Translations under genes and position numbers: made by a program
Shown: positions 43,824-53,358 of the stretch, in pieces
Position numbering within the stretch: the first letter of the stretch is position 1
How the letters are laid out: each line of letters begins with the position of its first letter
The notes under the pieces: model-generated
What the model was told of the DNA's origin: nothing
What the model saw: only the letters and a program-made list of their open reading frames with translations
The model's database searches: none
Source: Sulfurisoma sediminicola
GTDB taxonomy: Bacteria > Pseudomonadota > Gammaproteobacteria > Burkholderiales > Rhodocyclaceae
NCBI RefSeq assembly: GCF_003865015.1
Contig: NZ_BHVV01000002.1
Location: forward strand, 186,001-250,000
Reading direction: 5' to 3'
DNA: 64,000 bases

Positions 43824-46544
43824 TTAGCCGTCTGCGGTCGGGACGATATCGCCGCGGGCCAGCAGGCGTTCGAACTCCACGGGAGGTTCGGGCCGTGCGA
43901 GCCAGAAGCCCTGCATGTCGGGGCAACCGAGGCCGCGCAGGAAGCCGGCCTGGTCCGCCGTTTCCACGCCCTCCGCGATCACGTCGAGCTTGAGGCTGTG
44001 TGCCATGCTGACGATGGCGCGGATGATGGCCTCGTCGTCGCTGGTGCCCGGAACGTCCCGCACGAACGACCGGTCGATCTTGAGCCGGTGGATCGGGAGG
44101 CGCTTGAGGTAGGCCAGCGAGGAATAGCCGGTACCGAAGTCGTCGATCTCGATGGCGACACCCAGCTTGCAGAGGTCCTCGAGGACGGCCACTGCCGTAT
44201 CCATGTCTTCCATCACCGCCGTTTCGGTGATTTCCAGCACGAGCAGGTGCGGATCAAGGCCGCTCGCCGCCAGTGCTCCAAGCACGCTATCGCGGAGGGT
44301 GCCTTCCCGCAATTGCCGGGCCGAAATATTGACGGCCACGGGCAGTTGTAGATGGCCGGCATCCTCCCAAGCCTTGGCCTGGCGGCAGGCGGCGTGCAGT
44401 ACCCAGTCGCCGATGCGGTTGATGAGCCCCCGCTCCTCGGCCACCGGAATGAACTTGTCGGGTCCTATGAGCCCCAATTTGGGGTGCTGCCAGCGCACCA
44501 ATGCCTCGGCGCCGGTGATGCGGCTGTTGGCGACATCCACCTGGGCCTGGTAATGGAGCACGAATTCCTGATGCTCGAGAGCCTTGCGCAGGGCCGCCTC
44601 GGTCGCCAGCGTTTCGAAGGCCTTGGCGTTGAGTTCGGCCGTGAAGAACTGGTAGTTGTTGCGGCCCCTGTTCTTGGCGTGGTACATGGCCAGATCGGCG
44701 CTTCGTGCCAGGGCATCCGCGTTGGCGCCATCGCCCGGCCAGACGGCGATGCCTATGGACACGGTGATCGAGAACTGGCGCTCGCCGAGTTCGAGCGGTT
44801 GGGACACCGCGGCGATGATCTTTTCCGCGACGCGGGCGCAGGCTTTGGGCTCCGTCAGATTGTTGAGCAGGATCAGGAACTCGTCACCGCCGATGCGCGC
44901 GATCTGGTCGGATTCGCGGACGCACTGCTCCAGACGCTGCGCTATCTGGACCAGCAAGGCATCGCCAACGGAATGTCCCAGAGTGTCGTTGACCGTCTTG
45001 AAGTCGTCGAGGTCGAGGAAAAGCAGCCCTACCGAGCGGTTGACCTGGGCCGCATTGGCGATCGCTATGTCCAGATGCTCGCCGAAGCGATGGCGGTTGG
45101 TCAGGCCGGTCAGGGCATCATGATGGGCGAGATGCTCGATGTGGGCTTCTGCGCGCTTGCGTTCGCTGATGTCCTCGACGAAACAGAGGACGTTGATGAG
45201 TTCCCCGTCCAGCTTGATCGGCTGGAAATGACAGCGGAAATGATCTCCCGCCTCGCCGGTAACCGGCGTTCGGTCCGTCTCGATGGTGGTGGTAGCGCCC
45301 TCGATGGCATTCCGCAATGACGCTACCAGGTCCGGGTTGCCGTCCCGCAGCATGTCGACACCCAGAACCCGCTCCCGCTCTGCACCCGTGTAGCGCAGGA
45401 GTTTTTCGTTGCAGTCGGTGATCCGGCCGCTCTTGTCGAGGGTCATTACGCCGAGGGGAGCCTGGACGAACAGTTGGCGCAGCTTGGCTTCGCTGCCACG
45501 GAGCGATGCTGTCATCCTGCGTGCGACGTCGATCGCCTGAATCCGCGTCCTCGACAGCGACCACACGACGGCAAACAGCAGCAGGCTGACCAGGACGCCG
45601 GCGGCCAGGAAGCGGACCGGTTGCCGGCTGGCGACCTTGCTCTCGAAACCGGGAAGACTGGCGTAATCGACGGTCCAGACGCGGCCACCGACATTGAGGT
45701 ACCGCTCCTGGTGGAAGCGTGCGGCGGCGAAGTCGGATGCCTGGTGGCTCTCATGGAATAGCGGGGAGCGGGCATTCGGACCATCATGAAGCCGCACCGC
45801 GATCTCCTTGGGCTTTTCGCCGAGCAGACCGAACAGCAGCGTGTCAACGCGAATTCCGACCGAAAGGAAACCGGTCAAGTTGTTGCGCCGCGCGGAGAGT
45901 TCGTGCGGTACCGAGCCGTCGCGGTAGACGGCCTGGACCATCAGGAAGCCGGGGCGGCGGCCGTTGACGTCGCCTGAAGCGAGCGCAATGTTTCCGCTTA
46001 TCCGGTTTTCGCCGCTATCGCGGGCCAACTCCAGGACCCGGCGATGCTCGGCAGGTCGCCACCCTTCCGGAGCGTGACTGAGGGGCAATACTGCCGTTTG
46101 CGCCGCGATGCGCTTGCCCTCGCTCAGGGACGCCAGTTGGTCGACAGCGAAGCCGGCCTGTTGCGGCTCGACCTCGCGGGCGGGAATCCTCATATAGGCG
46201 ATCCAGGCGACCCCCGGGTAGTCCTCCGCAACCCGCATGGTCTCCTTCAGGCGGGTCAAATCAGGCGTACGGTCGGTCGCGCTGACGTAAGCCTGCATGC
46301 TTTTTACGGCACGCACATAGCCGTCCAGCCGCCCGTTCATCGCACGGTGAAACTCGTCAACCGTGAGTTCGAAGCGATCTTCCGACTGGGATTGCAAGTC
46401 GGCGACCATACTGTTCCATCCGAGCAGATTCAGGCTCAGGCTTAGTGCGAGAACCAGCCACGCCACCCACCGGTAAGAGGCAAAACCGCGCGGCGCGATC
46501 TCAACTCTTTCGGACGGATCGCCGAAATTCTCCTTGGAATTCAT
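43824..46544 (-). CDS. CHASE-PAS-GGDEF-EAL cyclic di-GMP turnover protein
   Basis: The 906-residue inner-membrane protein is built for sensing outside and c-di-GMP turnover inside. A membrane helix (27-47) is followed by a periplasmic CHASE domain (about 75-300), a second helix (312-332), a PAS domain (about 352-470), a GGDEF domain with intact GGDEF (552-556) and an RxxD inhibitory site (RESD, 543-546), and an EAL domain with EALVRW (680-685) and DDFGTGYSSL. Both catalytic domains look complete, so it could make or degrade c-di-GMP. TATATT ends 6 bp before the ATG and no ribosome site is visible, which suggests a leaderless message or another start. Confidence 0.93.
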   Translation of the reverse strand: MNSKENFGDPSERVEIAPRGFASYRWVAWLVLALSLSLNLLGWNSMVADLQSQSEDRFELTVDEFHRAMNGRLDGYVRAVKSMQAYVSATDRTPDLTRLKETMRVAEDYPGVAWIAYMRIPAREVEPQQAGFAVDQLASLSEGKRIAAQTAVLPLSHAPEGWRPAEHRRVLELARDSGENRISGNIALASGDVNGRRPGFLMVQAVYRDGSVPHELSARRNNLTGFLSVGIRVDTLLFGLLGEKPKEIAVRLHDGPNARSPLFHESHQASDFAAARFHQERYLNVGGRVWTVDYASLPGFESKVASRQPVRFLAAGVLVSLLLFAVVWSLSRTRIQAIDVARRMTASLRGSEAKLRQLFVQAPLGVMTLDKSGRITDCNEKLLRYTGAERERVLGVDMLRDGNPDLVASLRNAIEGATTTIETDRTPVTGEAGDHFRCHFQPIKLDGELINVLCFVEDISERKRAEAHIEHLAHHDALTGLTNRHRFGEHLDIAIANAAQVNRSVGLLFLDLDDFKTVNDTLGHSVGDALLVQIAQRLEQCVRESDQIARIGGDEFLILLNNLTEPKACARVAEKIIAAVSQPLELGERQFSITVSIGIAVWPGDGANADALARSADLAMYHAKNRGRNNYQFFTAELNAKAFETLATEAALRKALEHQEFVLHYQAQVDVANSRITGAEALVRWQHPKLGLIGPDKFIPVAEERGLINRIGDWVLHAACRQAKAWEDAGHLQLPVAVNISARQLREGTLRDSVLGALAASGLDPHLLVLEITETAVMEDMDTAVAVLEDLCKLGVAIEIDDFGTGYSSLAYLKRLPIHRLKIDRSFVRDVPGTSDDEAIIRAIVSMAHSLKLDVIAEGVETADQAGFLRGLGCPDMQGFWLARPEPPVEFERLLARGDIVPTADG

Positions 46545-46751
46545 GTACTAAATATAGCGCCCTTGGTATCCCCAAGCGGGATTCGGCCACGCATTTTTTG
46601 TTCCGGGTGTGGCAACCGTCACAGTTGACGCTATATCAAAGGCCATATTCGCCCCAATCCGTCGGTGGGCTTGCCCGGCTCAACCCGTCGCCGCAGCGAC
46701 GGGCACGCCGTCGGCGATGTCACCGAGCCGGGCGGGGAGTCAGGAGGTTCT
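46545..46751. other. Noncoding gap between the c-di-GMP gene and the metK 3' region
   Basis: No gene is supported here. The sequence is less GC-rich near 46545-46660 and then contains short inverted repeats, for example CCCGTCGC with GCGACGGG near 46686-46702 and CCCGGCT with AGCCGGG near 46675 and 46730. These probably end transcripts or are repeat debris. Confidence 0.5.
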
Positions 46752-46796
46752 TTACAGCCCGGCGTCGTTGCGGAGCAACGCCGCCTTGTCCGTGTT
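46752..46796 (-). pseudogene. Duplicated 3' tail of metK (14 codons plus stop)
   Basis: On the minus strand this segment reads [14 protein letters not shown] followed by TAA, identical in protein to the last 14 codons of metK at 46888-46932. The two DNA copies differ at six positions, all third-codon-position and all synonymous. It therefore descends from a functional, diverged metK rather than from recent slippage. Possible origins are an integrative element that once used the metK 3' end, or recombination with a foreign metK allele that left the old tail behind. Confidence 0.85.
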
Positions 46797-46887
46797 TTGG
46801 TTTCGGCCGGCGCTTCGCGCCTTAACCTCCGCTTGCGCGGAGGTTAGCCTTCACCGAAATACGGATAAAGTCGCTGCGCGGCCGGCC
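46797..46887. repeat. Hairpins between metK and its duplicated tail
   Basis: The clearest element is a perfect 10-bp stem TAACCTCCGC-TTGC-GCGGAGGTTA (46823-46846), terminator-like in shape but without a U-run on the minus strand. GGCGC-TTC-GCGCC lies beside it. Bases near 46850-46887 resemble the metK tail in inverted orientation, in degenerate form, and pair across the metK stop codon (CCGGCCT-TAC-AGGCCGG). Confidence 0.65.
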
Positions 46888-48054
<1,167 letters not shown>

Positions 48055-48196
48055 CTGCCTGCTCCTTTGCTGCTTGGTATTTCCCCATGTTGTCCGGCGT
48101 GACCGGCTCGGGGTGGAGCAGGCGACGCTTTAGCAGTATTTGAGACCGTTAGACCGGCCTGCCGCCCTGCAAGTTGTCCTGATTAACTCGGCGGAA
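48055..48196 (-). promoter_or_regulatory. Structured metK leader, candidate riboswitch with anti-Shine-Dalgarno
   Basis: The leader of about 140 nt contains CCGCC (48194-48190) that can pair with GGCGG (48166-48162), with CTTGCA directly before the second strand, then a small hairpin and TGCTAAAGCG (near 48126-48135). This order resembles SAM-II class riboswitches, whose conserved bases include TTGCA and GCTAAA. GCCTGCTCC (48123-48115) is a perfect complement of GGAGCAGGC (48065-48057), which contains the ribosome site. GCAGGC upstream could compete for GCCTGC. I could not find all SAM-II pseudoknot pairs, so the class is uncertain. Confidence 0.5.
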
Positions 48197-48202
48197 GCGA
48201 TA

Positions 48203-48231
48203 ATATTAGCCTTTCGTTAATCGCCGGTCAA
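48203..48231 (-). promoter_or_regulatory. Promoter of metK
   Basis: On the minus strand TTGACC (48226-48231) and TAATAT (48203-48208) are separated by exactly 17 bp. The predicted start near 48197 gives the leader described in the entry before. Confidence 0.8.
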
Positions 48232-48242
48232 ACCGCCCCTGC

Positions 48243-49220
48243 ATGGGCTTCCTGTTTCGCTTCCTGTCGTTCCTGCCCCTGCCCCTGCTACACAATCTCG
48301 GTGCAGCGGCCGGCTGGCTGATCTGGCTGCTTTCGCCCACCTATCGCCGCCACCTGCGCGAGAACACCGCGTTGGCCGGCCTGGCCGAGGTTCGTGGCGC
48401 GGCGATCGCCGAGGCCGGCAAGTCGATCTTCGAGCTGCCGAAACTCTGGTTGCGGCCGCACGACGAGGTCGTGGCCCGTGTCGTCAAGGTCAGCGGCTGG
48501 GAACTGGTCGTGGAGGCGTGGCAGGAGGGCAGGGGCATCCTGTTCCTGACGCCGCACCTCGGCTGCTTCGAGATCACCGCACAGTACTACGCCAGTTTCC
48601 GGCCGATGACCGTGCTCTACCGCCGGCCCAAGCAGGACTGGCTGATTCCGATCATCGAGCAGGGCCGTGGCGCCAATCTCGAACTCGCGCCGGCCGACAT
48701 GTCCGGGGTGAAGAAACTGCTCAAGGCCCTCAAGTATGGTGCGGCCGCCGGCATGCTGCCGGATCAGGCGCCGGGCGCCGGCGAGGGAGTCTGGGCGCCG
48801 TTCTTCGGCCGTCCGGCCTACACCATGACCCTGGCGCCGCGCCTGGCCGCGACCGGGGCGACGGTATTGCTGGCCTACGCCGAGCGGCTCCACTACGGTG
48901 CCGGCTACCACCTCAAGCTGCGCCGCCCCACGGAGGCGCTGACCGATGCGGCCGCGGTCAATCGTGCCATCGAAGGCCTGATCCGCGAATGTCCCGAGCA
49001 GTACCTGTGGGGCTACAACAGATACAAGGCGCCCGCTGGCAGCGGAGGGGGACCCGGCGCAGCCGGGGGCGAAGCGTCGGTCAGCGGGATGCGGCCGCTG
49101 GACTCCGAAGCCGCGGGCGCTGCATCCGCTTCCACGGTCGCACCTTCCCCGTCGGGGAAGGCACTGCTCCGCGTTCCAGCGGCGCCCGCTGGCAGCGGTG
49201 GGGAACCAGACGCCGCATGA
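48243..49220 (+). CDS. lpxL: Lipid A biosynthesis acyltransferase (LpxL/HtrB family), first copy
   Basis: The enzyme adds a secondary acyl chain to the lipid A precursor at the inner membrane. The 325-residue protein has an N-terminal hydrophobic segment, the catalytic HX4E motif in TPHLGCFE, the YRRPKQDWL region and the family ending WGYNRYKAP. After that point the protein continues for about 60 residues of low-complexity Gly/Ala/Ser/Pro sequence flanked by 27-bp direct repeats, an apparent insertion at the gene end. Its stop overlaps the second acyltransferase start (ATGA). Confidence 0.9.
   Translation: MGFLFRFLSFLPLPLLHNLGAAAGWLIWLLSPTYRRHLRENTALAGLAEVRGAAIAEAGKSIFELPKLWLRPHDEVVARVVKVSGWELVVEAWQEGRGILFLTPHLGCFEITAQYYASFRPMTVLYRRPKQDWLIPIIEQGRGANLELAPADMSGVKKLLKALKYGAAAGMLPDQAPGAGEGVWAPFFGRPAYTMTLAPRLAATGATVLLAYAERLHYGAGYHLKLRRPTEALTDAAAVNRAIEGLIRECPEQYLWGYNRYKAPAGSGGGPGAAGGEASVSGMRPLDSEAAGAASASTVAPSPSGKALLRVPAAPAGSGGEPDAA
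49028..49207. repeat. 27-bp direct repeats flanking an insert at the lpxL 3' end
   Basis: GGCGCCCGCTGGCAGCGG followed by A/T and GGGG occurs at 49028-49054 and again at 49181-49207. The repeats flank 126 bp rich in hairpins such as CCTTCCCC-GT-CGGGGAAGG. The first copy encodes APAGSGGGP and the second APAGSGGEP, so the second looks like the original gene end displaced downstream. Confidence 0.8.
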
Positions 49221-50083
49221 CCCGGATTGCCCTTGCCTTGGTCTGGCTGCTGCACTGGCTGCCGCTGCCGCTGCTCGCGGCGGTCGGCCGCGGTTTCGGC
49301 CGCCTGCTGTTCGCGCTCGGCCGCGAGCGCCGGCGAGTCACCCTGACCAATCTTCGTTTGTGCTTTCCGCAGATGACCGAGGCGGAGCGGTTGGCGCTGA
49401 CCAGGCGCCACTTCGAGGCCTTTGGCCGCAGCGTCCTCGAGCGGGGCATCCTGTGGTGGTCGGGCAAGGAGCGCATCCAGCGGCTGGTGCGCATCGAAGG
49501 CATCGAGCACTGGCGCGCCGTGGCCGATCGGCCGGTGATCTGGCTGGCGCCGCATTTCGTCGGCCTCGACATGGGCGGCGTGCGCCTGACCACCGAATTC
49601 CCCCTGGTCTCCATGTACAGCCGGCAGAAGAACCCGCTGGTCGATGCGCTGCTGCTGCATTCGCGCACCCGTTTCGGCAATTCGCCGATGGCGTCGCGCC
49701 AGGACGGCCTCAAGCCGGTGGTGCGCGAGATGCGCAAGGGACGGCCCTTCTACTATCTGCCGGACATGGACTTCGGCGCGCGCGACGCGGTATTCGTGCC
49801 CTTCTTCGGCGTGCCGACGGCCACCGTCACGGCCATGTCGCGCCTGGCCAATATCACCGGCGCCGCCGTGGTGCCTTGCGTCACCCGGCAGCTTCCCGGC
49901 GGTGCCGGCTACGTCGCGACCTTCCATCCGGCGTGGCAGGACTTCCCGAGCGGCGACGTCGAGGCCGATACCCGGCGCATGAACGCCTTCATCGAGTCCG
50001 AGATAGTGAAAATGCCCGAGCAGTACTACTGGCTGCACAAGCGCTTCAAGACGCGACCACCCGGGGAAAAGGGGGTCTATTGA
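49217..50083 (+). CDS. Lipid A biosynthesis acyltransferase (LpxL/LpxM family), second copy
   Basis: The 288-residue protein is a second lysophospholipid-acyltransferase-fold enzyme. Its catalytic motif is HX4D (APHFVGLDMG), followed by SMYSRQKNPLVDALL, YYLPDMDFGARDAVFVPFFG and the C-terminal EQYYWLHKRFKTRPPGE. The first 20 residues form a membrane anchor. It is translationally coupled to the first acyltransferase; together they would complete hexa-acylated lipid A. Which of the two acts first cannot be told from sequence. Confidence 0.9.
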   Translation: MTRIALALVWLLHWLPLPLLAAVGRGFGRLLFALGRERRRVTLTNLRLCFPQMTEAERLALTRRHFEAFGRSVLERGILWWSGKERIQRLVRIEGIEHWRAVADRPVIWLAPHFVGLDMGGVRLTTEFPLVSMYSRQKNPLVDALLLHSRTRFGNSPMASRQDGLKPVVREMRKGRPFYYLPDMDFGARDAVFVPFFGVPTATVTAMSRLANITGAAVVPCVTRQLPGGAGYVATFHPAWQDFPSGDVEADTRRMNAFIESEIVKMPEQYYWLHKRFKTRPPGEKGVY

Positions 50084-50131
50084 GGTGCCTATTCCGTTTT
50101 CGGGCCCCGCCGTCTCCGCTACCATTGCCTG

Positions 50132-50542
50132 ATGTTCACCAATCCCTCCCATGATGAAATCCGCGCGCTGCTGAAAAGCGTAAGGACCATCGCCGTTGTC
50201 GGGCTCTCCGACAACCCGGCGCGCCCCAGCTACCGCGTGGCCCAGGCCATGATGGGCCTCGGCTACCGCATCATCCCCGTGCGTCCGGCGCAGACCGAGG
50301 TTCTCGGCGAGAAGGCCTATGCGCAACTGACCGATCTTCCGGAGGCGCCGGATCTCGTCGACGTCTTCCGCAACCCCGACGCCGTCGATGGCATCGTCGA
50401 CCAGTGCATCGCCATCGGTGCCAAGCGGCTGTGGCTGCAGGAAGGCGTGGTCAACGAGCCCGCCGCCCTGCGCGCCCGCGCCGCCGACATCACCGTGATC
50501 ATGGATCGCTGCGTCTGGAAGGACGCGCATTCCCTGCTATGA
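50132..50542 (+). CDS. CoA-binding domain protein (YccU family)
   Basis: The 136-residue protein is a single CoA-binding Rossmann domain: [25 protein letters not shown] at residues 17-41, then YRIIPVRP and [33 protein letters not shown]. Family members bind CoA, but the role is unknown. It starts 48 bp after the acyltransferase gene and overlaps dapF by 4 bp (ATGA). Confidence 0.9.
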   Translation: MFTNPSHDEIRALLKSVRTIAVVGLSDNPARPSYRVAQAMMGLGYRIIPVRPAQTEVLGEKAYAQLTDLPEAPDLVDVFRNPDAVDGIVDQCIAIGAKRLWLQEGVVNEPAALRARAADITVIMDRCVWKDAHSLL

Positions 50543-51387
50543 AAATCCGCTTCACCAAGATGCACGGCCTTGGCAACGATTTCGTCGTGCTCGACGCCAT
50601 CCACCAGTCCTTCGTGCCGACGCCGGCACAGGCCCGCTTCCTCGCCGACCGCCATTTCGGCGTCGGCTGCGACCAGATCCTGATCGTCGAGGAGCCCTCG
50701 CAGGCAGGCACCGACTTCCGCTACCGCATATTCAATGCAGACGGTGGCGAGGTTGAGCAGTGCGGCAACGGCGCGCGCTGCTTCGTGCGCTTCGTCCATG
50801 ACCACGGCCTCACCGACAAGCCCGAGATCCGCGTCGAGACGAGGTCAGGGATCATCTCGCCGCGGCTCGAAGCGAGCGGCGAAGTGACGGTCGACATGGG
50901 CGAGCCGCGTTTCGCAGCGGCCGATATCCCCTTCGATAGCGATTCCGATGCGGTGATCCAGCCGCTGCAAGTCGACGACGCGATTTTCGACATCAGCGTG
51001 GTGTCGATGGGCAACCCGCACGCGGTGCAGGTGGTCGACGATGTCGGCACGGCGCCGGTAGGGAGGTATGGCCCGCTGATCGAGAACCACCGGCGTTTCC
51101 CGCGCCGCGTCAATGCCGGGTTCATGCAGATCGTCGATCGCCACGCCATCCGGCTGCGCGTCCATGAGCGTGGCGCCGGCGAGACGCTGGCCTGCGGCAC
51201 GGGCGCCTGCGCCGCCGCGGTCGCCGGCATCCGCCGCGGCCTGCTCGATTCGCCGGTGCGCGTCGCTACCCGTGGCGGCGAGCTGACCATCGCCTGGGCC
51301 GGATACGGCCAGCCGGTGCTGATGACCGGTCCCGCCGTCAGAGTCTTCGAGGGCGAGATCGACTTGCCCAGCCAACTTGAACCTTGA
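50539..51387 (+). CDS. dapF: Diaminopimelate epimerase DapF
   Basis: DapF converts LL- to meso-diaminopimelate for lysine and peptidoglycan. The 282-residue protein has both catalytic cysteines, Cys75 in EQCGNGARC and Cys219 in LACGTGAC, and the N-terminal motif [13 protein letters not shown]. Length is typical. It is followed by the DUF484 gene and xerC, the same order as in E. coli. Confidence 0.98.
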   Translation: MKIRFTKMHGLGNDFVVLDAIHQSFVPTPAQARFLADRHFGVGCDQILIVEEPSQAGTDFRYRIFNADGGEVEQCGNGARCFVRFVHDHGLTDKPEIRVETRSGIISPRLEASGEVTVDMGEPRFAAADIPFDSDSDAVIQPLQVDDAIFDISVVSMGNPHAVQVVDDVGTAPVGRYGPLIENHRRFPRRVNAGFMQIVDRHAIRLRVHERGAGETLACGTGACAAAVAGIRRGLLDSPVRVATRGGELTIAWAGYGQPVLMTGPAVRVFEGEIDLPSQLEP

Positions 51388-51399
51388 ACGAAAGCCGCC

Positions 51400-52053
51400 A
51401 TGGACGCCAACGAAGTCGCCGAATATCTGAAAGACCACCCCGAGTTCTTCGAGCAATACGCCGACCTGCTGTCGCAGATCGACATTCCGAGCCCCCATGG
51501 CAACAGCGCCATTTCGATCACCGAGCGGCAGATGGCGACGCTGCGCGACAAGGCCAAGCAGCTCGAAGCCAAGATGGCAGAACTGATACGCTTCGGCGAG
51601 GAGAACGACGCCATCGGCGACAAGGTGCACGAGCTCTGTGTCGCCCTGACGGTCGCTGCCGACCTGCCCGCGGTGCTGCGCGCGATCTACGCCCATCTGG
51701 GCGGCGCGTTCGCGGTGCCTCACGTCGTGGTGCGGCTGTGGGCCGCCAACGATGGCGGGGGCGCCAGCGCCGAATTCGCGCCGACGGCGGAAAGCATCCG
51801 CACCACCGTCGCGGCCCTCAAGCATCCCTACTGCGGCCCCGCGGCCGGCCAGGAAACCGCCGACTGGTTCGGCGAACGCGGCGGGCATGTGCGCTCAGTG
51901 GCGCAGGTGCCGCTGCGACGCGGCGACGAGACCTTCGGCGTTCTCGTCCTCGCCAGCGAGGAAGCGCACCGCTTTTATCCGGAGATGGGCACGCTCTATC
52001 TCGATCGCATCGGCGACATGGCCGCCGCCGCGCTGGGGCGCGTGCTGAGCTGA
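51400..52053 (+). CDS. DUF484 family protein
   Basis: The 217-residue protein has an N-terminal helical segment (VAEYLKDHPEFFEQYADLL), a coiled coil (residues about 45-75) and a GAF-like domain to the end. This family is conserved between dapF and xerC in many proteobacteria, but no biochemical role is established. Its TGA overlaps the xerC ATG as TGATG. The start at 51400 lies 12 bp after dapF. Confidence 0.92.
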   Translation: MDANEVAEYLKDHPEFFEQYADLLSQIDIPSPHGNSAISITERQMATLRDKAKQLEAKMAELIRFGEENDAIGDKVHELCVALTVAADLPAVLRAIYAHLGGAFAVPHVVVRLWAANDGGGASAEFAPTAESIRTTVAALKHPYCGPAAGQETADWFGERGGHVRSVAQVPLRRGDETFGVLVLASEEAHRFYPEMGTLYLDRIGDMAAAALGRVLS

Positions 52054-52940
52054 TGGATGCGGTGCGGCTGGGCGTCGAGGATTTCCTCGCCGACCTCGCG
52101 CACCAGCGCGTTGCCAGCCCGCACACCGTCGCCGCCTACCGGCGTGATCTGGCGGCACTCGCCGGAGTCGCCGGCGACCGGCCCCTGGCTGGCCTCGATC
52201 ATGCCCTGTTGCGCAGGGCGCTGATGCAACTGCACGGCAAGGGGCTCGCCGCGCGTTCGCTGGCACGGACGCTGTCGGCCTGGCGCGCCTATTACCGCTG
52301 GCTGGCGCGGCGCGGCGCCATCGCCGCCGACCCCAGTGACGGCCTGCGCGCGCCGAAGCAGCCTCGTACGCTGCCCAAGGCGCTCGCGGTGGACCAGGTG
52401 ACGGCTCTGCTCGACGCTTCGCCGGACGATGAACTCGAGACCCGCGACAAGGCGATGTTCGAGCTCTTCTATTCCTCGGGCCTGCGTCTGTCGGAGCTGG
52501 CCACGCTCGATGTCGACGGCATCGACTTCGCTTCCGGCACGGTCACCGTCACCGGCAAGCGCAGCAAGACCCGTACGGTACCGGTCGGCACCAAGGCCAC
52601 TGCGGCCTTGCGCGAATGGCTGAAAGAGCGCGGCAGCACCGCCTTGGCCGAGGAGCTCGCGTTGTTCGTCAGCCGTCGCGGCACCCGCCTGGCCGTGCGA
52701 TCCATCGAGCGCCGGCTCGGACGCTGGGCGACGAAGCAGGGTCTCGGCCTGCACGTCCATCCGCACATGCTGCGCCACTCCTTCGCTTCCCATCTGCTGC
52801 AATCCTCCGGCGACCTGCGCGCCGTGCAGGAAATGCTCGGCCACAGCAATATCGCGACGACGCAGATTTACACCCACCTGGATTTTCAGCATCTGGCCAA
52901 GGTCTACGACGCCGCCCATCCGAGGGCCAGGAAGAAGTAG
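52053..52940 (+). CDS. xerC: Tyrosine recombinase XerC
   Basis: XerC resolves chromosome dimers with XerD at dif. The 295-residue protein has the SAM-like N-terminal domain (residues 1-85) and a full set of catalytic residues: Arg145 (SGLRLSEL), Lys169, His238 and Arg241 (HMLRHSF), His264 (GHSNIATT) and Tyr273. The chromosomal context dapF-DUF484-xerC supports XerC rather than a mobile-element integrase. Confidence 0.97.
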   Translation: MDAVRLGVEDFLADLAHQRVASPHTVAAYRRDLAALAGVAGDRPLAGLDHALLRRALMQLHGKGLAARSLARTLSAWRAYYRWLARRGAIAADPSDGLRAPKQPRTLPKALAVDQVTALLDASPDDELETRDKAMFELFYSSGLRLSELATLDVDGIDFASGTVTVTGKRSKTRTVPVGTKATAALREWLKERGSTALAEELALFVSRRGTRLAVRSIERRLGRWATKQGLGLHVHPHMLRHSFASHLLQSSGDLRAVQEMLGHSNIATTQIYTHLDFQHLAKVYDAAHPRARKK

Positions 52941-52942
52941 GG

Positions 52943-53308
52943 CTAGCGCTGCCTGACGCGGTGGTGGAACACCCAGGCATAAACGGTGGCATTGGTCGCC
53001 AGCACGCCGATGCCCAGAAGCATCTGGATCTCCGCGGTCAGCCCGGCCGGATAGAGGACGGGCAAGAGGTAGCGGGAGACGAAGTCGCCGCTATAGGCGC
53101 CACCGCCGCTCGTCTGGCGCAACGCGTTCTCCAGCGGCGTTAGCGGACAGATCCAGCCGAAGAACTCGACCGCCGCACCCCACGCGGCGGCGGGCAGGTG
53201 CAGCCAGGCGGCTCGCGGCCAGCGCAACGCCAGCAGGCCCCCGCTCACCACGAAGATGACGAAGCCGAGATGCAGCAGCACGACCAGGTCGGCGAGCAGC
53301 AGGAGCAC
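52943..53308 (-). CDS. DUF2784 family membrane protein
   Basis: The 121-residue protein has four hydrophobic helices and the family features LHLGFVIFVVSGG near the N terminus and FGWICPLTPLENALRQ in the middle. It starts with GTG at 53308. The function of the family is unknown. It is convergent with xerC (2 bp between stops) and divergent from rlmI. Confidence 0.88.
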   Translation of the reverse strand: MLLLLADLVVLLHLGFVIFVVSGGLLALRWPRAAWLHLPAAAWGAAVEFFGWICPLTPLENALRQTSGGGAYSGDFVSRYLLPVLYPAGLTAEIQMLLGIGVLATNATVYAWVFHHRVRQR

Positions 53309-53358
53309 GGATATGTCCTTGCGAAAGTGAACCGGCGTTCCGATGTTACATTCGGGTC

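Noticed and set aside
48178-48206. Plus-strand promoter for the lpxL pair using the same TAATAT
   Set aside because: The -10 fits on both strands, but no acceptable -35 lies 16-18 bp upstream on the plus strand, while the minus-strand match is near consensus.
52053-52940. Tyrosine recombinase as sign of a genomic island
   Set aside because: The dapF-DUF484-xerC order and full XerC residue set show the housekeeping recombinase.
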